Shown in pieces: positions 43,392 through 55,852 of a stretch of DNA of 64,000 bases. Below the pieces are notes generated by a model. It saw nothing but the letters and a program-made list of their open reading frames with translations. It had not been told where the DNA came from and ran no database searches. Location: positions 86,174,793 through 86,238,792 of the forward strand of contig OX235273.1 in the NCBI GenBank assembly GCA_944472155.2, read 5' to 3'. The stretch comes from Trichobilharzia szidati (taxonomy: Eukaryota > Platyhelminthes > Trematoda > Strigeidida > Schistosomatidae). Position numbers and translations under genes: made by a program. Within the stretch, counting starts at the first letter, position 1; every line of letters starts with the position of its first letter.

Positions 43392-46300
43392 TTATTTTTG
43401 CTTCTTCGAAGATAAAATTTCCTTGATTTTATTCACAAGCTCTGTATACGGAACTTCAAGTTCCTCCCGGGTTTGAACATCTCTAATCTTCACAACGCCA
43501 CGATTTAATTCGCCTTCACCCAATACCACAGCTAAAGGAATACCGGTTGTCTCACAATACTGCAATTGATCTAGGAGTTTGGGATGATTTTTATGCGACA
43601 TAGTAGTCTATCAATTTGTAAAACAAAAGAAGGAACACCGTTAGCGCACAAGAATACACATTACACAATATTAACAAAGCATATGAAAATGTCATACAAA
43701 AATTCTAAATTAAGTACAGTGCGATATATACTCAAAGTTCTACTCACATCAGCGCATTACGGAAGCACTAAATATTTTAGAATGACCCTAATAATATTCA
43801 AATTTCCCCCGTGACAGATGCAAGGTGTGAACATACGCTGCTCTTCATAGCCCATACGTATATTAAATACTTGTAACTGAGGTACGGCAAAAGGAAATCA
43901 TAATTAATAAAATAACAGACATATGTATATATATATGTACTTGGATAAATCCAATCATATTTTAAGTGGAAGTAGGTATTCAAATATGACGTTCTGCTAT
44001 TATTAATTATGCAAGTTACATTTAAGACGTCGTAAAGAGATATCCGGTGATTAGCAAAAGACAAATAAAACACAAAAGAAATAAATCTATGTGGATACTG
44101 TTTCCTTCACAAAGAAACCAAAGGATTTGTTTTGAGATGAGAAATAAAATAAAACGTGAAAATTGCCCTTATGTTCAGTAGTGACTAACTACAGGATGAA
44201 GTTATCTAGAATTCTAGTGAGAAGTCATGACCAGCAGGGTCCACCAAATCGGATGGGAGGACAAACACTCACCGATAGCATTGGCAGGAGTTAAAATTTA
44301 GGGCTTTTGGATTCTTCCCAGTAGCTGACTGGTCAACAAACTCGTCTCATAAGCTGAAGGCTCCGGGTTCGATCCCCGATGGGGTCACGTGTGCGTACTA
44401 CTAAACAGTCCCAAACTAGGACGCGACAGCCACCAGTAGGCCTGGTTTTTTTAGTGGTTCTCCAAATGAAGTCAGTTTATGGTTAAAGCAATAAAAGAAT
44501 TTTTTCATTCTGTTGAAGGAATAAAACTAAACAAATATCGTTTGATACCTGTTAGTCTGAGGCATATTAAGTGATCAAAACTCTAATATTCACCTTTATT
44601 TTCGCATCCCACAACAGCCGACAACATTGCAAACGTTGCATAATAAGACCTTTGTGAGCACCAGCGACCATTACATCAGTTTCAGTCGATCGCACAATGG
44701 ATTTGTTCTTATCCGAAGTAGCCAGTGCTTCCTTGATTGCCAATAAACGCTCAACACCGAAACTAAAACCAACACATGGCACTCGTGTTCCCGATGAGTC
44801 GAACATTCCAACCAGACCATCATATCTACCGCCACCAGCAACACTACCAACAGCTATCGGTTCATTACATGCAGATGTCGTCTCAGCCTCACCGGAACCT
44901 GAATTTGGACAGTTTGGATTGTACGTGAAACCTGTTTAAAAAATAATCAGTAGGTTACCATTTCAAAGTTGTGAAAGCATACCATTTTACATAAAATATA
45001 AACTTGGTTCATTACGGGCATAAACAGATGCACCATGCAAAAATGATACAACAATAAAAGGAAAAGGGAAATAGGTTAGCTGATAGGCAATAACATGAAA
45101 ACAGGCAACCATACTTACTAACAGCAGTCAAAAGGACGCTCATTACTTCACGTTACTTTCAAAAACACAAAAAAAAGAGGAAACTGAAAGATATTCACCA
45201 CTGATCACCATTTGAACCATATATGACAATATCCCGGGTCACTGAGTCGAACCATTTCTCGTACCACATTCAAGGAGTTTCAATGCGCCCACAGATGCTA
45301 ATTTCATTATGGTCCATCTCCGTGCTTGTCCCCAACCAACAAAATAGCAAATAGTATGGAAGCTGTAGAGATGATATTCTTGGTACATGTTCGAAACACT
45401 GAAGTCTGTGTCCCACTATGAGATAAACTACTGGAAAACTATCCCCTTCAGGTCAAAAAACAGAATGTCAAACCTCAGAATCACCCAAACAGTGTGATTA
45501 TTAGATGCAAACAATCCAAAGGAGACTGAGATGAGTGAACATGAAAAGACACCATATATTCCTAGTTAGTAAATACCCGATTTTACATGAGTAATGGAAG
45601 ACTGTGAAGTGTTATAAATTTGACCTTAGGCTGCAAGATTAACGTTGCAATAGCTTCAGGGATAACCCACTTTGGCATAAGCCGCCCTGGTTTTCAATAT
45701 ACCATCTGAAACTCCATCGGCTACTTCTGAAGGCTCATAGGAAAGGATAGATTCGAGTACAGATTCTGTAAAACTTGTAACAGTACTACTACTGTACTGT
45801 ACTACTATGTAGAAAAGCATACTTAATACACGCCAACTGATTAAGTGTAATTTGGGTTGCTTATATGTTACCACACAGCAAGACGATACCGTCTGCATAC
45901 TGGAAGTGGGAAATTCTTCCACCAGACGGCAGATATACGCCACAACGAAGATCCTTCAGGGCTACGCACATACTGTTGTCGACGGCAAGTTTAAGGAAAA
46001 ATGACGAGACCGGATAACTCCAACAACTGACTAAGAACAATGGTGATAGGTAGCAGTAGCAAGTGCAACCAGTTTGGAACGACGTCAGTCATTACCGTCA
46101 TATCGCAAGAGAAACCTAACATATACTAAAGCATAATCGGAAACCGAACAATTGCTCCAGAAGGAGCGGCAGTCCTATAGCGACCACACGATCATTGCTG
46201 ACGGTTTTCACAACTGGTTAAATTTTAAAAACCTAACTCTTCCTCCTTCATATTTCTTGCGTTTCAAGTAGAATTTTCAGCAACGGTGGAGTTATTTTTA

Positions 46301-49300
46301 ATGGTTGGGAATGTTAATCTCACATTTAACCTATCTTTTCTGGGATAACTGCCTGACTAAACACTGTATATGCAGTGTAACGTTCCCTTGTTTAATCTCA
46401 ATCCGGAACATTAAGTGAATGTCAAGCATTTATCAGTGGTCTAAAACATCACTATGTTCAAAGAAGTGGAAATTAACACTTCACTAGTCGTGCACGATAC
46501 TACCACTTTTTACATCTATTAGAGCATGAGCATCAAAATTGGATGAATAATATCGTAAATACGAATCATTCTGATGAGTGTAATTAAATCCAACCTGCAA
46601 TATGCCCTAATTAACAAATGAAAAAAACCTAAATTGAGAAAATTTATTTGATGAAGTCTCACAATGTTATATTAAATATTACTGTACAATACTGTGAGAC
46701 TTTATCAAATAAATTTTCTTCATGGTAGAATTATACTCTACAAGTAGCCAACTTTTATTCTTATATCACTGAAAAACCTATCCATTAAGGACAAGTGAAA
46801 AAGTTGTGAAGTCCTCAGACAATAATGGAGGTTTTTCTCATTAAGTATTAATCTTTATGTAAATAACTATCCAATGGATACCACAAATCTTTCATTCCTT
46901 TATCAGGGTTCTACAATAATCCAAATAAATTTCTGGAGAATTACCGCCAACAAGACACCTCTGAATGTTCAATTTAAAAAACAGATAAATTTATGTTCGC
47001 ACAGTTTACACTTCATCGCTTACACAACTTGCTTAGATTCTAACAAAAGCCAACTCAGTAAACAAAAAGTCTTCTTTCACTAGTTATTTTTAAGAGCATT
47101 ATATTCTAAGCTGTTTCTACAACAAGTGAGCTAGTCTATAGTTGGTAAGTAAAAGAGAAAATGTAAGTTGTTTTCAACCTCCCCCAGTTTACCGGTTCGC
47201 TAGTTCTTCAGCGTATCATAAGCCCAGGAAGGAAAGGAGGGTTAGGCGTAGGGCCAGCGACCCTATCAATAGCTACAGAAACTCTGACGCACACATAAAA
47301 TATAAAACACAAATTTATTTTTGCTGGAATTGGAGGCGAAATGACGCGGGCTGGTGAAAGCCCTCGGGAAGCCAGTCAGTTAGCTGATGTGTCTTCATTC
47401 AATGACAGAAAATAAGCGTGAGGATGTGAAATCTGATTACCAAGGAGAAACAAATAAAACAAGAGTTGATCACTTTTAAGGACTCTTGAATCGACCATCA
47501 CCTGCAACTCATTCAGAAATACCATCACTAACAGCATGCACAGAACTGTCAGTGGACACCAATCCTCCAACGAAAGCGAGTCTTGAATGCAGTCAAGCTA
47601 CCGAAGTCCAGTGCTGTAGGACCGGAAAAAACTCCTCTTAGAGCACTGAAAAGGGATTCAGAGACTGAAGCAGATATGTTCACGCCACTTTTGAAAAAAG
47701 TTTGGGAGGGGGTAAAGGTGCCTACTGATTGGAAGAAAGGCTAGCTACCTTGTGAAACTATCATATGAGGGCGACTTACGCCTCTGCAAGTACTGTCGTG
47801 GAATCATGCTCTTGCCCACGCTAAGTTAAATCCTTAGTATTTAAGTCGAGTCATCCTGGACAGAATAAAAGATCCTCTGGATGCAGAACTCCACCAGCGG
47901 GAACAAGCTGGATTCAGGAAAGGCAAATCATGTGCTGATCAAACTGCAACTCTACGCATCGTCATCACAGAACAAAGCATAGAATGGCAGTCAAACCTGT
48001 ACCTTAACTTCATCGACTTCGAAAAGGCCTTCGACAGACAGCGTTGGCCACGAAGTGACTCGGAAACCACCACTTCAACACAATTGTGTGCCCCAAATCT
48101 TTATCAGCTCCATTCAACACCTGTATGACAATGCCAGGTGTCAGTTGATCCACAACGGGAAGCTCAGTGAGACGTCTGAAGTAAATACAAGAGTAAGACA
48201 AGGCTGTCTACCATTAGCGATGATATTCTTAATTGTGGTGGAATGAATTGTGCATCGGACTGTGGGGTGCGAGAAGACAGGAGTACGCTGGACCGATTAG
48301 ACTAGAACATATGAACTTCGTGGACGATTCATGTCTAATGTCACATAAATTTGAAGACACAGGCAAAAAGCAGCAAACTAGCTGAAGAAGCAGGCAGTGA
48401 AGACAGGACTTCAAGTATATATACATATATATTAAGAAGACAGGTGATGCAGATCACCAACCAACAGCAACAACAACCAGTACCAATCATCATTCATGAG
48501 AAATTTGAAAGAGGTTACTTCCTTCACTTTTCTAGGAAGCACAATTTCAACCACAGGCAGTCGGAACAGATGAAGATGTCAAAGCCAGCCAGAATCGGAA
48601 AGGCAAGATAAGCCTTCATTAACCTGAAATCAGTTTGGAAATCTTCTGTACTCAGCACAAGGAACAAGATCCGGGTTTTCAACACAAATGTGAAGTCAGT
48701 TCTTCTATATGAGTTAGAAACTTGGGGCGTCACGAAAAGAATTCCCAACAGCTTACAGACTTTTGTCAACAGCTACCTTAGCTGGCTCTATGTTGAAGAT
48801 CAAGTGGCCGACCAGAAGGAATTAGCAACAATAAACTATGAGAAAAAACTAACCGAGAACCTATTGCTCAACAAATGGGCAGAAGAAAATGGAGTCGGAT
48901 CGGAGACGATCGCGCATCAGGTCCTCGAGTGGGAAACTACGAGTTGGGCACGGGTCCAAGTGTGACATAGACGAGATGAGAGACTATGAGCAGTCGTACG
49001 GCCAGGTAAAGAAGACCGCAAAGAATAGGACAAAATGGAGATGTGCTGCTGAAGCCCCATCTTCAACTTGGAACCCAAGGGAACAATGACAAATAAGTTA
49101 TTCCCAGGAAAGAAGAGACTTCATAGACTTAATAGACATCTACGTAATTATTTCCCTAATGCAACCATAAATTCAAGCCCATTACCATGGGAAAGAAGGA
49201 AACTTTTCATCGCTAAATAGGATTCTATGACGTAATAAGTTTATTTTCATCTCTGAAGGAATACTTCGATTCCTTGGTCAGCTAAACATCACACCGGCAA

Positions 49301-52300
49301 AAATAATACATGGTATACAAGAAAAGGAAATGTGAGGCTATATGACTAAATTATCCATATTTATTGGATAATATCAATATAGAAGTTTATATTACCTCTC
49401 TGGAACAACTGGAACAGTGAGTTGAAAAAAGTATCTATTCATTAGAGAAAATACTTCCGAAAACCAAAAACCAAGTTTTAACTGATAACCACCGGAATGA
49501 AAGCAAAAATAAGCACATCATTGCAGTATCACTACAAATCGAACATACCTTTTAGAACAGCTTCATATATAACACCTGTATAGTAGTCCAAACCACGTGC
49601 AAGACTTAGGTCGAAAGCTATTCTATCTTTAATACCCAAGGCTTCGCAGTAGCCCAACAGCAGTCTCATATCTTGCAAAGCAGCTTTTGCAGAAGGTTGG
49701 TTGCTGAGATTTTCATCAGATTCAAGCCGTTCAACTAGATCTATACCCCCAGATAACTGAACGTAGGAACCGATTTTGTCAGCTGTCTGGACAGATATGC
49801 CTTTATCTTCACATAATTCTCGCTTGACATCTTCCCAAGGAACCTAGGAAAATGTTAAAAGGCGGATGCAAATCAAGGTTATAACTAATATTTAGTGGAC
49901 AACAATATTAACATGAGACCTAGCACGGCTCTTCACCAGTTAAAGTTGACACAGTAACAAGGTAATATAGAAGGCAAGTGCGAAAATAAAACCATAAAGT
50001 CGAATAATGCTATAAAACTCTTTTTTGGACAGCAGTGCGTAGCGGAGTGCCACAAGGCACGGTACTCGAACCTCTCCTATTTATTTTTTACATCAATAAG
50101 TCATCTCTGCTCACCGATTCCCCTATGGTCCTGTACGCAGATGACTAAAAATTTGGAGAGAGCTGAAGGGCAACAATGATATGCCCACGTTGCAAACGGA
50201 CCTCAACAAACTGTCAGAGTGGTTTAGAGAATGGATGTTCCCGATCAATGTAGCAAAATGTGCAACTATGCGCATCGGACAAGCATGCATCAGCTCCTGC
50301 GAACTAGAGGGAATTACACTCCGATCAGTTCAGACTCATTCGGATTTAAGGTGTCATAGTTAGCCACGATTTAAAAACTACAGCACACTGTCGCGCGGTG
50401 ACTGCACGTACTTTCAGATCCTTATGGGCAATTCGCAAGCCTATATTAGAATCATCAGAGATATGCTTATCTCCTTATATTCATCTCTGGTGAGGTTAAG
50501 ACTAGAAAACTGTATCCAGGCAACCAGTCCTTGTCTTAAAGGGGACTCACACACTCCAGAAAGGGTTCAAAGGAAGGCAACACGCACGATTCCTGGCATG
50601 AATAGCATATAATGTGAAGAAAGACCAGACATTTTAAATCTCTTCTCCCTATCATACCGTAGGCAGAGAGCAGATTTAATCACAATGTTTAAAATTTTAA
50701 GTAATGACTATGGACGTGATCCATCCAATCTTTTCCTTTCACTAGTTCGGAACACCTTAGAGTTCAGAAGTCAAGGCGAAAGTATACTGCTGTTGAGTGC
50801 TGGTTCTTACACCGAGTCATGAACTCCTGGGACTCACTCCAAAAAGAAATGGTGTCAGAGACCTCAATTGACTCATTCAAGAAGGGTTTGGGCAAGCACA
50901 GAAATTTACTAGAAAAAGATTAACATAGGCTCCAAGCCTTCTATCCTCAACCAATAAATCTGAAAAATAAGCCAAAGGAAATGTAATCCATAAATAAAAT
51001 GTTTATTTTCACTACTCTGATTTGTCACTATAACGCATTTCAAACAAGGGACAAGTCGAAATTTAAAACTGAAATTACACGAGTTATCAAAGGTGGATGT
51101 AAATCCATCAAAGTTATTAAATGAAACGAACATATATTAAAAGGACTAATGGGAGAACTTTTAAATGAATTAAGACCGAACAACAAATTTAGTACATTTC
51201 ATTTTGTATTTGTTCGGGGCATCGAGAAAAAATTAAAGCTCACCTTGTCTAATTTGTCGACTGAAGAACAAGTTGTTACAAACTTGTCAGCAGATACACC
51301 ACAAGCTGCAAATAAACCATCAAGCAGACGCCTATGGTTGACCTTGATAACAAAGTCACCTAATGCTAGTTCGGAAAGGACCTCATATATGATTCGGAGA
51401 CATTCGACATCGGCCAGCATTGGTCCGTAATCCCCAGCAATATCGAAATCCTAAAGAACGAAAAAGTGTAATAGTAGAGTATTATTTTGTGGAGAATTAA
51501 AAGCCACCAGTTGGTGCTTTGGTAATCATGTACACTTCTTGGGTGGCACAAATTAATACAAATACCTAGTACTTGAGACGGGAATAATATTCTGAACAAA
51601 ACAAACGTAGCTATCATGTACTTACACACTGGTAAAATTCTCGATAACGACCTCGAGTCATCGCTGGTTGGTCCCGACGATAAACTTTCCCAATTTGATA
51701 ACGCTTGATAGATTTTATTTTATGCATAGCAACATAACGAGCAAACGGGACCTGCAACATATTACCATTGCATACTGCAACTTACAGTAAGGTCATATCT
51801 CAAAGAAAGTGTTTCGCCACCCTGATCTTGGAGGTCATATATCAACTTGGAGTCTTCGCCGTATTTCCCCGTCAAAACTTCCTAATCTTTTAGAAAACAA
51901 TCGAAGTGTAAAATACCTTGAGCTCAAAAACAGGCGTTTCGATTGTTACTGCATCATGACGCTTGAAACACTGTATTATTGTATTGAATACACCTTCAAG
52001 AACAGTCATTTGAACCGGGTCACGATCTCTTGTACCCTGAGAATATCAGATTACCACACAAATTACCTTGGGGACTTTTAAGTTGTACTTTATCTCATTC
52101 TGCTTCACCGAAGACTTTGCCATTTGTTCGGTAATTTTCTGTACCTAATTGGGAAGTAGAAGCGTATATTAAACGAACCTGAAAAATAGACATCTTGACC
52201 GCATTAGCAAAGAACTTAGTACTCATAAACATTACTGTTTGTCTTACTAGAATTAATCACACTTACCTTCTGCTTAACAGGTACAGAATCTTCAGAAGGC

Positions 52301-52302
52301 AT
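43392..52302 (-). CDS. HARS: Histidyl-tRNA synthetase, complete nine-exon gene
   Basis: Class II synthetase charging tRNA-His. Coding exons (minus): 52302-52267, 52144-52067, 52036-51917, 51881-51786, 51751-51626, 51450-51244, 49843-49549, 44931-44594, 43607-43392. All introns are GT-AG and the phases agree, giving 503 residues (human HARS1 has 509). Landmarks: GTRD at 39-42; motif 2 in [20 protein letters not shown] (133-152) running into DFDIAG; His[11 protein letters not shown] (302-311); His[12 protein letters not shown] (351-361); motif 3 GFSFGVERL (374-382); anticodon-binding domain about 400-503. Only 38 residues precede GTRD, against about 59 in human, so the N-terminal WHEP domain is shortened or absent. 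The Cys-rich tail of human HARS is replaced by SSKKQK. Intron lengths 5' to 3' are 122, 30, 35, 34, 175, 1400, 4617 and 986 bp. The ATG at 52302 is chosen because it opens a short in-frame exon ending in GTAAGT. Confidence 0.95.
44180..44490 (+). mobile_element. SINE-3, copy in HARS intron 8
   Basis: Leader GAATTCTAGTGAGAAGTCATGACC, A-box-like GTAGCTGACTGGTCAAC and B-box GGGTTCGATCCCC are followed by the family body (AGTCCCAAACTAGGACG, GTGGTTCTCC). It is inserted antisense to HARS, 986-bp intron at 43608-44593. The intron would be about 670 bp without it. Confidence 0.75.
44932..47135. other. HARS intron 7, 3' part in gene orientation
   Basis: Intronic DNA with no recognised gene. It contains a small hairpin at 46638-46718. 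Other frames here lack motifs. Confidence 0.5.
46638..46718. repeat. Short inverted repeat in HARS intron 7
   Basis: Arms of 26 bp (46638-46663 and 46693-46718) pair with one mismatch around about 29 nt. It could be a MITE-like remnant or an intronic RNA hairpin. No flanking target duplication was found by eye. Confidence 0.7.
47140..49110 (+). pseudogene. RTE/SR2-like LINE inside HARS intron 7 (antisense to HARS)
   Basis: The plus strand carries a degenerate 5' part (47140-47400), the pre-RT linker (FGRG...WKKG near 47700) and RT motifs scattered over frames: CRGIMLL near 47800, FIDFEKAFD near 48010-48035 (motif A, broken) and [10 protein letters not shown] (48183-48212). The downstream region follows, with [15 protein letters not shown] near 48680-48730, and a 3' end near 49110. 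It has the same domain order as 21965-25220 but the 5' endonuclease half is lost. Frameshifts are abundant. The insertion accounts for nearly 2 kb of a 4.6-kb intron. Confidence 0.8.
50025..50955 (+). pseudogene. CR1-like LINE fragment inside HARS intron 6 (antisense to HARS)
   Basis: The plus strand shows [20 protein letters not shown] (RT motif B) and VLYADD (catalytic box, followed by a stop). [13 protein letters not shown], a [21 protein letters not shown] segment and a decayed C-terminus follow. The layout parallels the CR1-like copy at 15782-16950 (SGVPQGMVL, FADD, EYCIQAASPCFK). It is 5'-truncated just before motif B. Confidence 0.75.
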
Positions 52303-53165
52303 GCCTTATGTAACTAGGACTACCAAATGAACCTCCAAATATTTCGAACATATCACGATGCATTATGGCATGTTGATTGAAATTTGGCTCGGTAAATTTT
52401 TTTGGCAATAATTTTTAATAAAATTGTGTTATATGTTTTCTGAATTGATAGGAATTCTCATTTCCTAACATGTCATGTTGGTGTTCGCGTCATGCAATCC
52501 GACTGCGGTGCGCTCTTAGCACATTGGTTGCAATGATAAGTGGACTTTGTCAAAATATCGCTATAATGAGCATAATGGGATAGTTAGAGGGTAGTGTCAT
52601 CTACACGAATGGTTTACTACATGTAGAAGCTGCAGCTTTCGGCATAGTATCATTTAATGAAAACTTCACGTCTCACGATATCAATACAGCCCATTTTCGT
52701 GTGAAGAACAATACTACTTGACAAATTAATACTATTGGTACATGGAAATCATCTGTAAATGCTAACATAACCTTCTGTGGGAACAGAATTTATCATGTAG
52801 ATGCATTTTTCACCGTGTGTGTTTGGACAGGAATTATCGTAAGTTGAAAGGTTATCTCTAAGTGGATTTCATATATATTTGCAATGATAGATGCAATGTA
52901 ATGTGGATTATGTAGATTCGATGTACAAAAAATATCTCTGCTTTACTAATATTGTGCCACTGTCTGCTTAGCTGACTGCTAGGCTAAAAAATGTAAATGG
53001 TTCTCATGATTGTCGCGAGTGCAATGCAGTGGAGAAGGCAATTACTCGTTTAACTCCCCTCACTCTTTCACTTAGTGAACTAATTCAGTGCATAGTACTA
53101 TTATACACATGGATTGTGTTGATTATGAGAACTGAATCTAGTTAGCTCTATTATTATCAATCTGT
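52303..53165. other. HARS upstream region
   Basis: This should contain the HARS 5' UTR and promoter (minus-strand gene). No TATA box, known enhancer or repeat can be assigned from sequence alone. Confidence 0.4.
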
Positions 53166-53174
53166 TGTCTTTTA

Positions 53175-53461
53175 GAGGCTAACGGTATTGACGTTCGCGG
53201 ATTGTACGGAGTATACTCACGCAAGATCAAATACCAACAACTTTTATAGTATTCGTTCCACGTAGACCAAAGGCAAAACAAAAGATCACAACTGCCCGTC
53301 CAAATTACGAGACATATTTCGCGACCAAATCGTAGAGCGAGGTGAATGCTTAGCTGGCTAGGGATCGTGCACGAACGTGACACGACGGAGTGAGGGTCAG
53401 CATCCAATGTTCAGTGATGATTGCTGTGTTCAATAATTTTGGGGAATTATTTACCGCTACA
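53175..53461. repeat. Unclassified 0.3-kb repeat, copy A
   Basis: The 287-bp unit is flanked by the 8-bp direct repeat GTCTTTTA (53167-53174 and 53462-53469). Its ends share a short inverted similarity (CTAACGGTA near the left, TACCGCTAC at the right). It matches copy B at 54276-54621 over nearly its whole length but lacks about 60 bp present there. An 8-bp duplication with short TIRs would fit a hAT-like MITE; the assignment is tentative. Confidence 0.65.
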
Positions 53462-53469
53462 GTCTTTTA

Positions 53470-54270
53470 TACCATTCCCACTGACACTCTTTACTTAATG
53501 CTGCAATATTTTTGATCACCAATATTGCAGATAAGTTTCTCTTGAAATTTCCATTTACATAAAGCAGTACAAATGCAGTGTTACGACTGAATATCTAGGT
53601 TGCATTATATGACATTGTTATCTTCATCAACGCAATAGGTCTGTGTATTTTACAACATTTTAAGTGTTTCTCTATGACGTTTTGAGCACAAATTATTGCT
53701 CATGATTATATCAAGTCACTCACACAACTTTCTGCTTCATTCATGTATATGAGTATTTCATTTAGGCGTTGTGACACTGGGCAGCTGCAGTGACAAAGCT
53801 GACTGACTGAGTTTTAACACAGAACCCAGGACAGAAGTGCAGCAGTTCCACACTTGAAAAATATTACATTTAGTTGCTAACAAGCAAAACATATTTCATT
53901 AGATGTTTTGACTTCGCATTTGGGCTACGGGATAAAATAAGCTAACTCATGAGATATAACGAGACAGAGTGTGAGAGTTATCTCGGATAAGAGGAGAAAT
54001 TATTGTAAGGTAACTCTTTTTTCACTTAGGCCAGAACCATTTGTTGACATTTCGCTTATCTTTATCCACGTTTTAGCATTTCATTATACCTGGACTATAG
54101 GTCATTCTGGCAGACTGACTTTAAACATAGAAGCTTGCACACAAGTGCACCCATTTAAGTTATCACGTTCCATGTAGCACACAAAGGTAGAGAAAAAAGA
54201 AATTAAATGGAACTCTAATGAGCATAAGTGTGATGGAAAACGAACAGTGACATGGAAAAGACATAAGGGT
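53470..54270. other. Spacer between the two unclassified repeats
   Basis: No recognisable gene. The direct orientation of the flanking repeats raised the possibility of an LTR element, but the spacer encodes no retroviral-type domain. Confidence 0.4.
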
Positions 54271-54275
54271 TTTTA

Positions 54276-54621
54276 GGGGTTGCATGTATCGACGTTCGCG
54301 AGTTGTACGGATTATACTAACGCAAGATCTTATACCAACAACTTCTATAGTGTTCGTTCTTCGAGTACCAAAGATAAACCAAAAGACCAAATTTTGTTGT
54401 CCAAAGTACGTAGTATATTTCGGGACAAAATCGCGGGTAGAGGTGAATGCTTAGCTAGCTAGTAATCGTCAACGCACGTGACACGATGGAGTACCAAATG
54501 GCGGGGATGCTTGACCGTAAGCCTTCAGCTAAACAAGTCGACTTAAACAGTGATGGTCAGCATCCAATGTTGAGTGATGATTGCTATGGTCAATAATTTT
54601 GGGGAATTATTTACCGCTACA
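54276..54621. repeat. Unclassified 0.3-kb repeat, copy B
   Basis: The longer version of copy A, same orientation. Shared blocks include TCGACGTTCGCG, CGCAAGATC, GAGGTGAATGCTTAGCT, GGTCAGCATCCAATGTT and AATAATTTTGGGGAATTATT. The extra segment at about 54491-54555 (ACCAAATGGCGGGGATGC) is missing from copy A. GGTTGC flanks 54284-54621 on both sides and could be its own duplication, which leaves the exact left end uncertain. Confidence 0.65.
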
Positions 54622-54629
54622 GGTTGCTC

Positions 54630-55845
54630 AGATATTTGACATTACACAAATTGAATGCATCTATGTCATTAACAACGTTCGCAGTCACATTTCAACTTAC
54701 CACTAAGCTTAACTTCAATATTACTCACCATGTTAGCCTACTTAATACACAAGAAAGGGCACAGACTCTACGATCAAAAATCAATAGTCTTTTCATATCT
54801 TCCAGTTTCAATGGTCACTTCTAACAGCCTAAGTGGACAATATCATCAGCATGCACTAAGTTGACGAGACTGTTCCCTGGTAAGTCCCCAAAGTGAGTGA
54901 CAGACAATTCTGTTAATACATATATGATGAAAGTGAACTGAAATAAGGACGACAGTTGTAGAAGTGAGCCTTGTATTATATCCTTCTTGGAAATATCAGT
55001 TCCCTCATAGCTTAGTTTCAGTATTAAGTGAATGGAATACAATCTACAGATTCATAAAATTCCCATACTGACGTACTACTTTTCCAGAATCCTAGTTAAT
55101 GTCTCCTCAGTAAAGTGAGAAATGGGTGTTGTACTTGTGTAAACTCAATAGGCTGTGTAATGCTGCCAATGAAAATGACAACAATTCTTGGAATTAATTC
55201 CAACTGGTAATTACCAGTTATAACTTTAGCTTGATCGCATGCAACATTCAGCAGTTGTTAAATGGCCACTTGATAACATCGAATCCATACAGAAAGCGTA
55301 GAAGATTTAGTACAACATGAACACTCCTGATTTCACTATGAAGCATCCATGCCAAACGCATTACTTTACCCAGCTAGCATTTTTTTCGGGTTCACTGCAG
55401 AATCGCAGGGGCAAAACTTCGGGCGCACAGACTAACGTGGGACAAGGCCTGCCTCACCCCCAACAGTTCACGAATAAACTCACAACACTGAAGTGGAAAA
55501 ATTTATATTTGTCCTTACTGAGCTTAATATAGCGAATCTTGTGAAGTAACTTTCTTATGCTGAAGAGAAGAGCAAGGTATTCATAATCTTTTCCTACATG
55601 TGGAATCGTAGTGCAGCTCGATGTGCAAAAGTATATATACGAATAAACTGAAAAATAAAGTCCTCTTTACTTTCTGCAGGTCCTCTCCAGGATAATAACT
55701 TTCTTTCACCTATGAGCCTAAGTTATGTCCATGAAATCGCAACAGAGGATAGAGGCACATTTGAAAGTCATATATAAGCATTGTGATTGGGTAATTCAAC
55801 CGTGCGTAAACGCAGTGGCAATACGGAATAGGCATTATGTGCTGT
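54630..55845. other. Nothing recognised
   Basis: Several short frames without motifs. The region precedes the Mutator-like gene and may contain its upstream part or terminal inverted repeat, which I could not identify. Confidence 0.35.
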
Positions 55846-55852
55846 AAAAAGC

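Noticed and set aside
53175..54621. A complete LTR retrotransposon with copies A and B as its two LTRs
   Set aside because: The 0.8-kb spacer has no primer-binding site or protein domain that I can see, and copy A has its own flanking 8-bp repeat.
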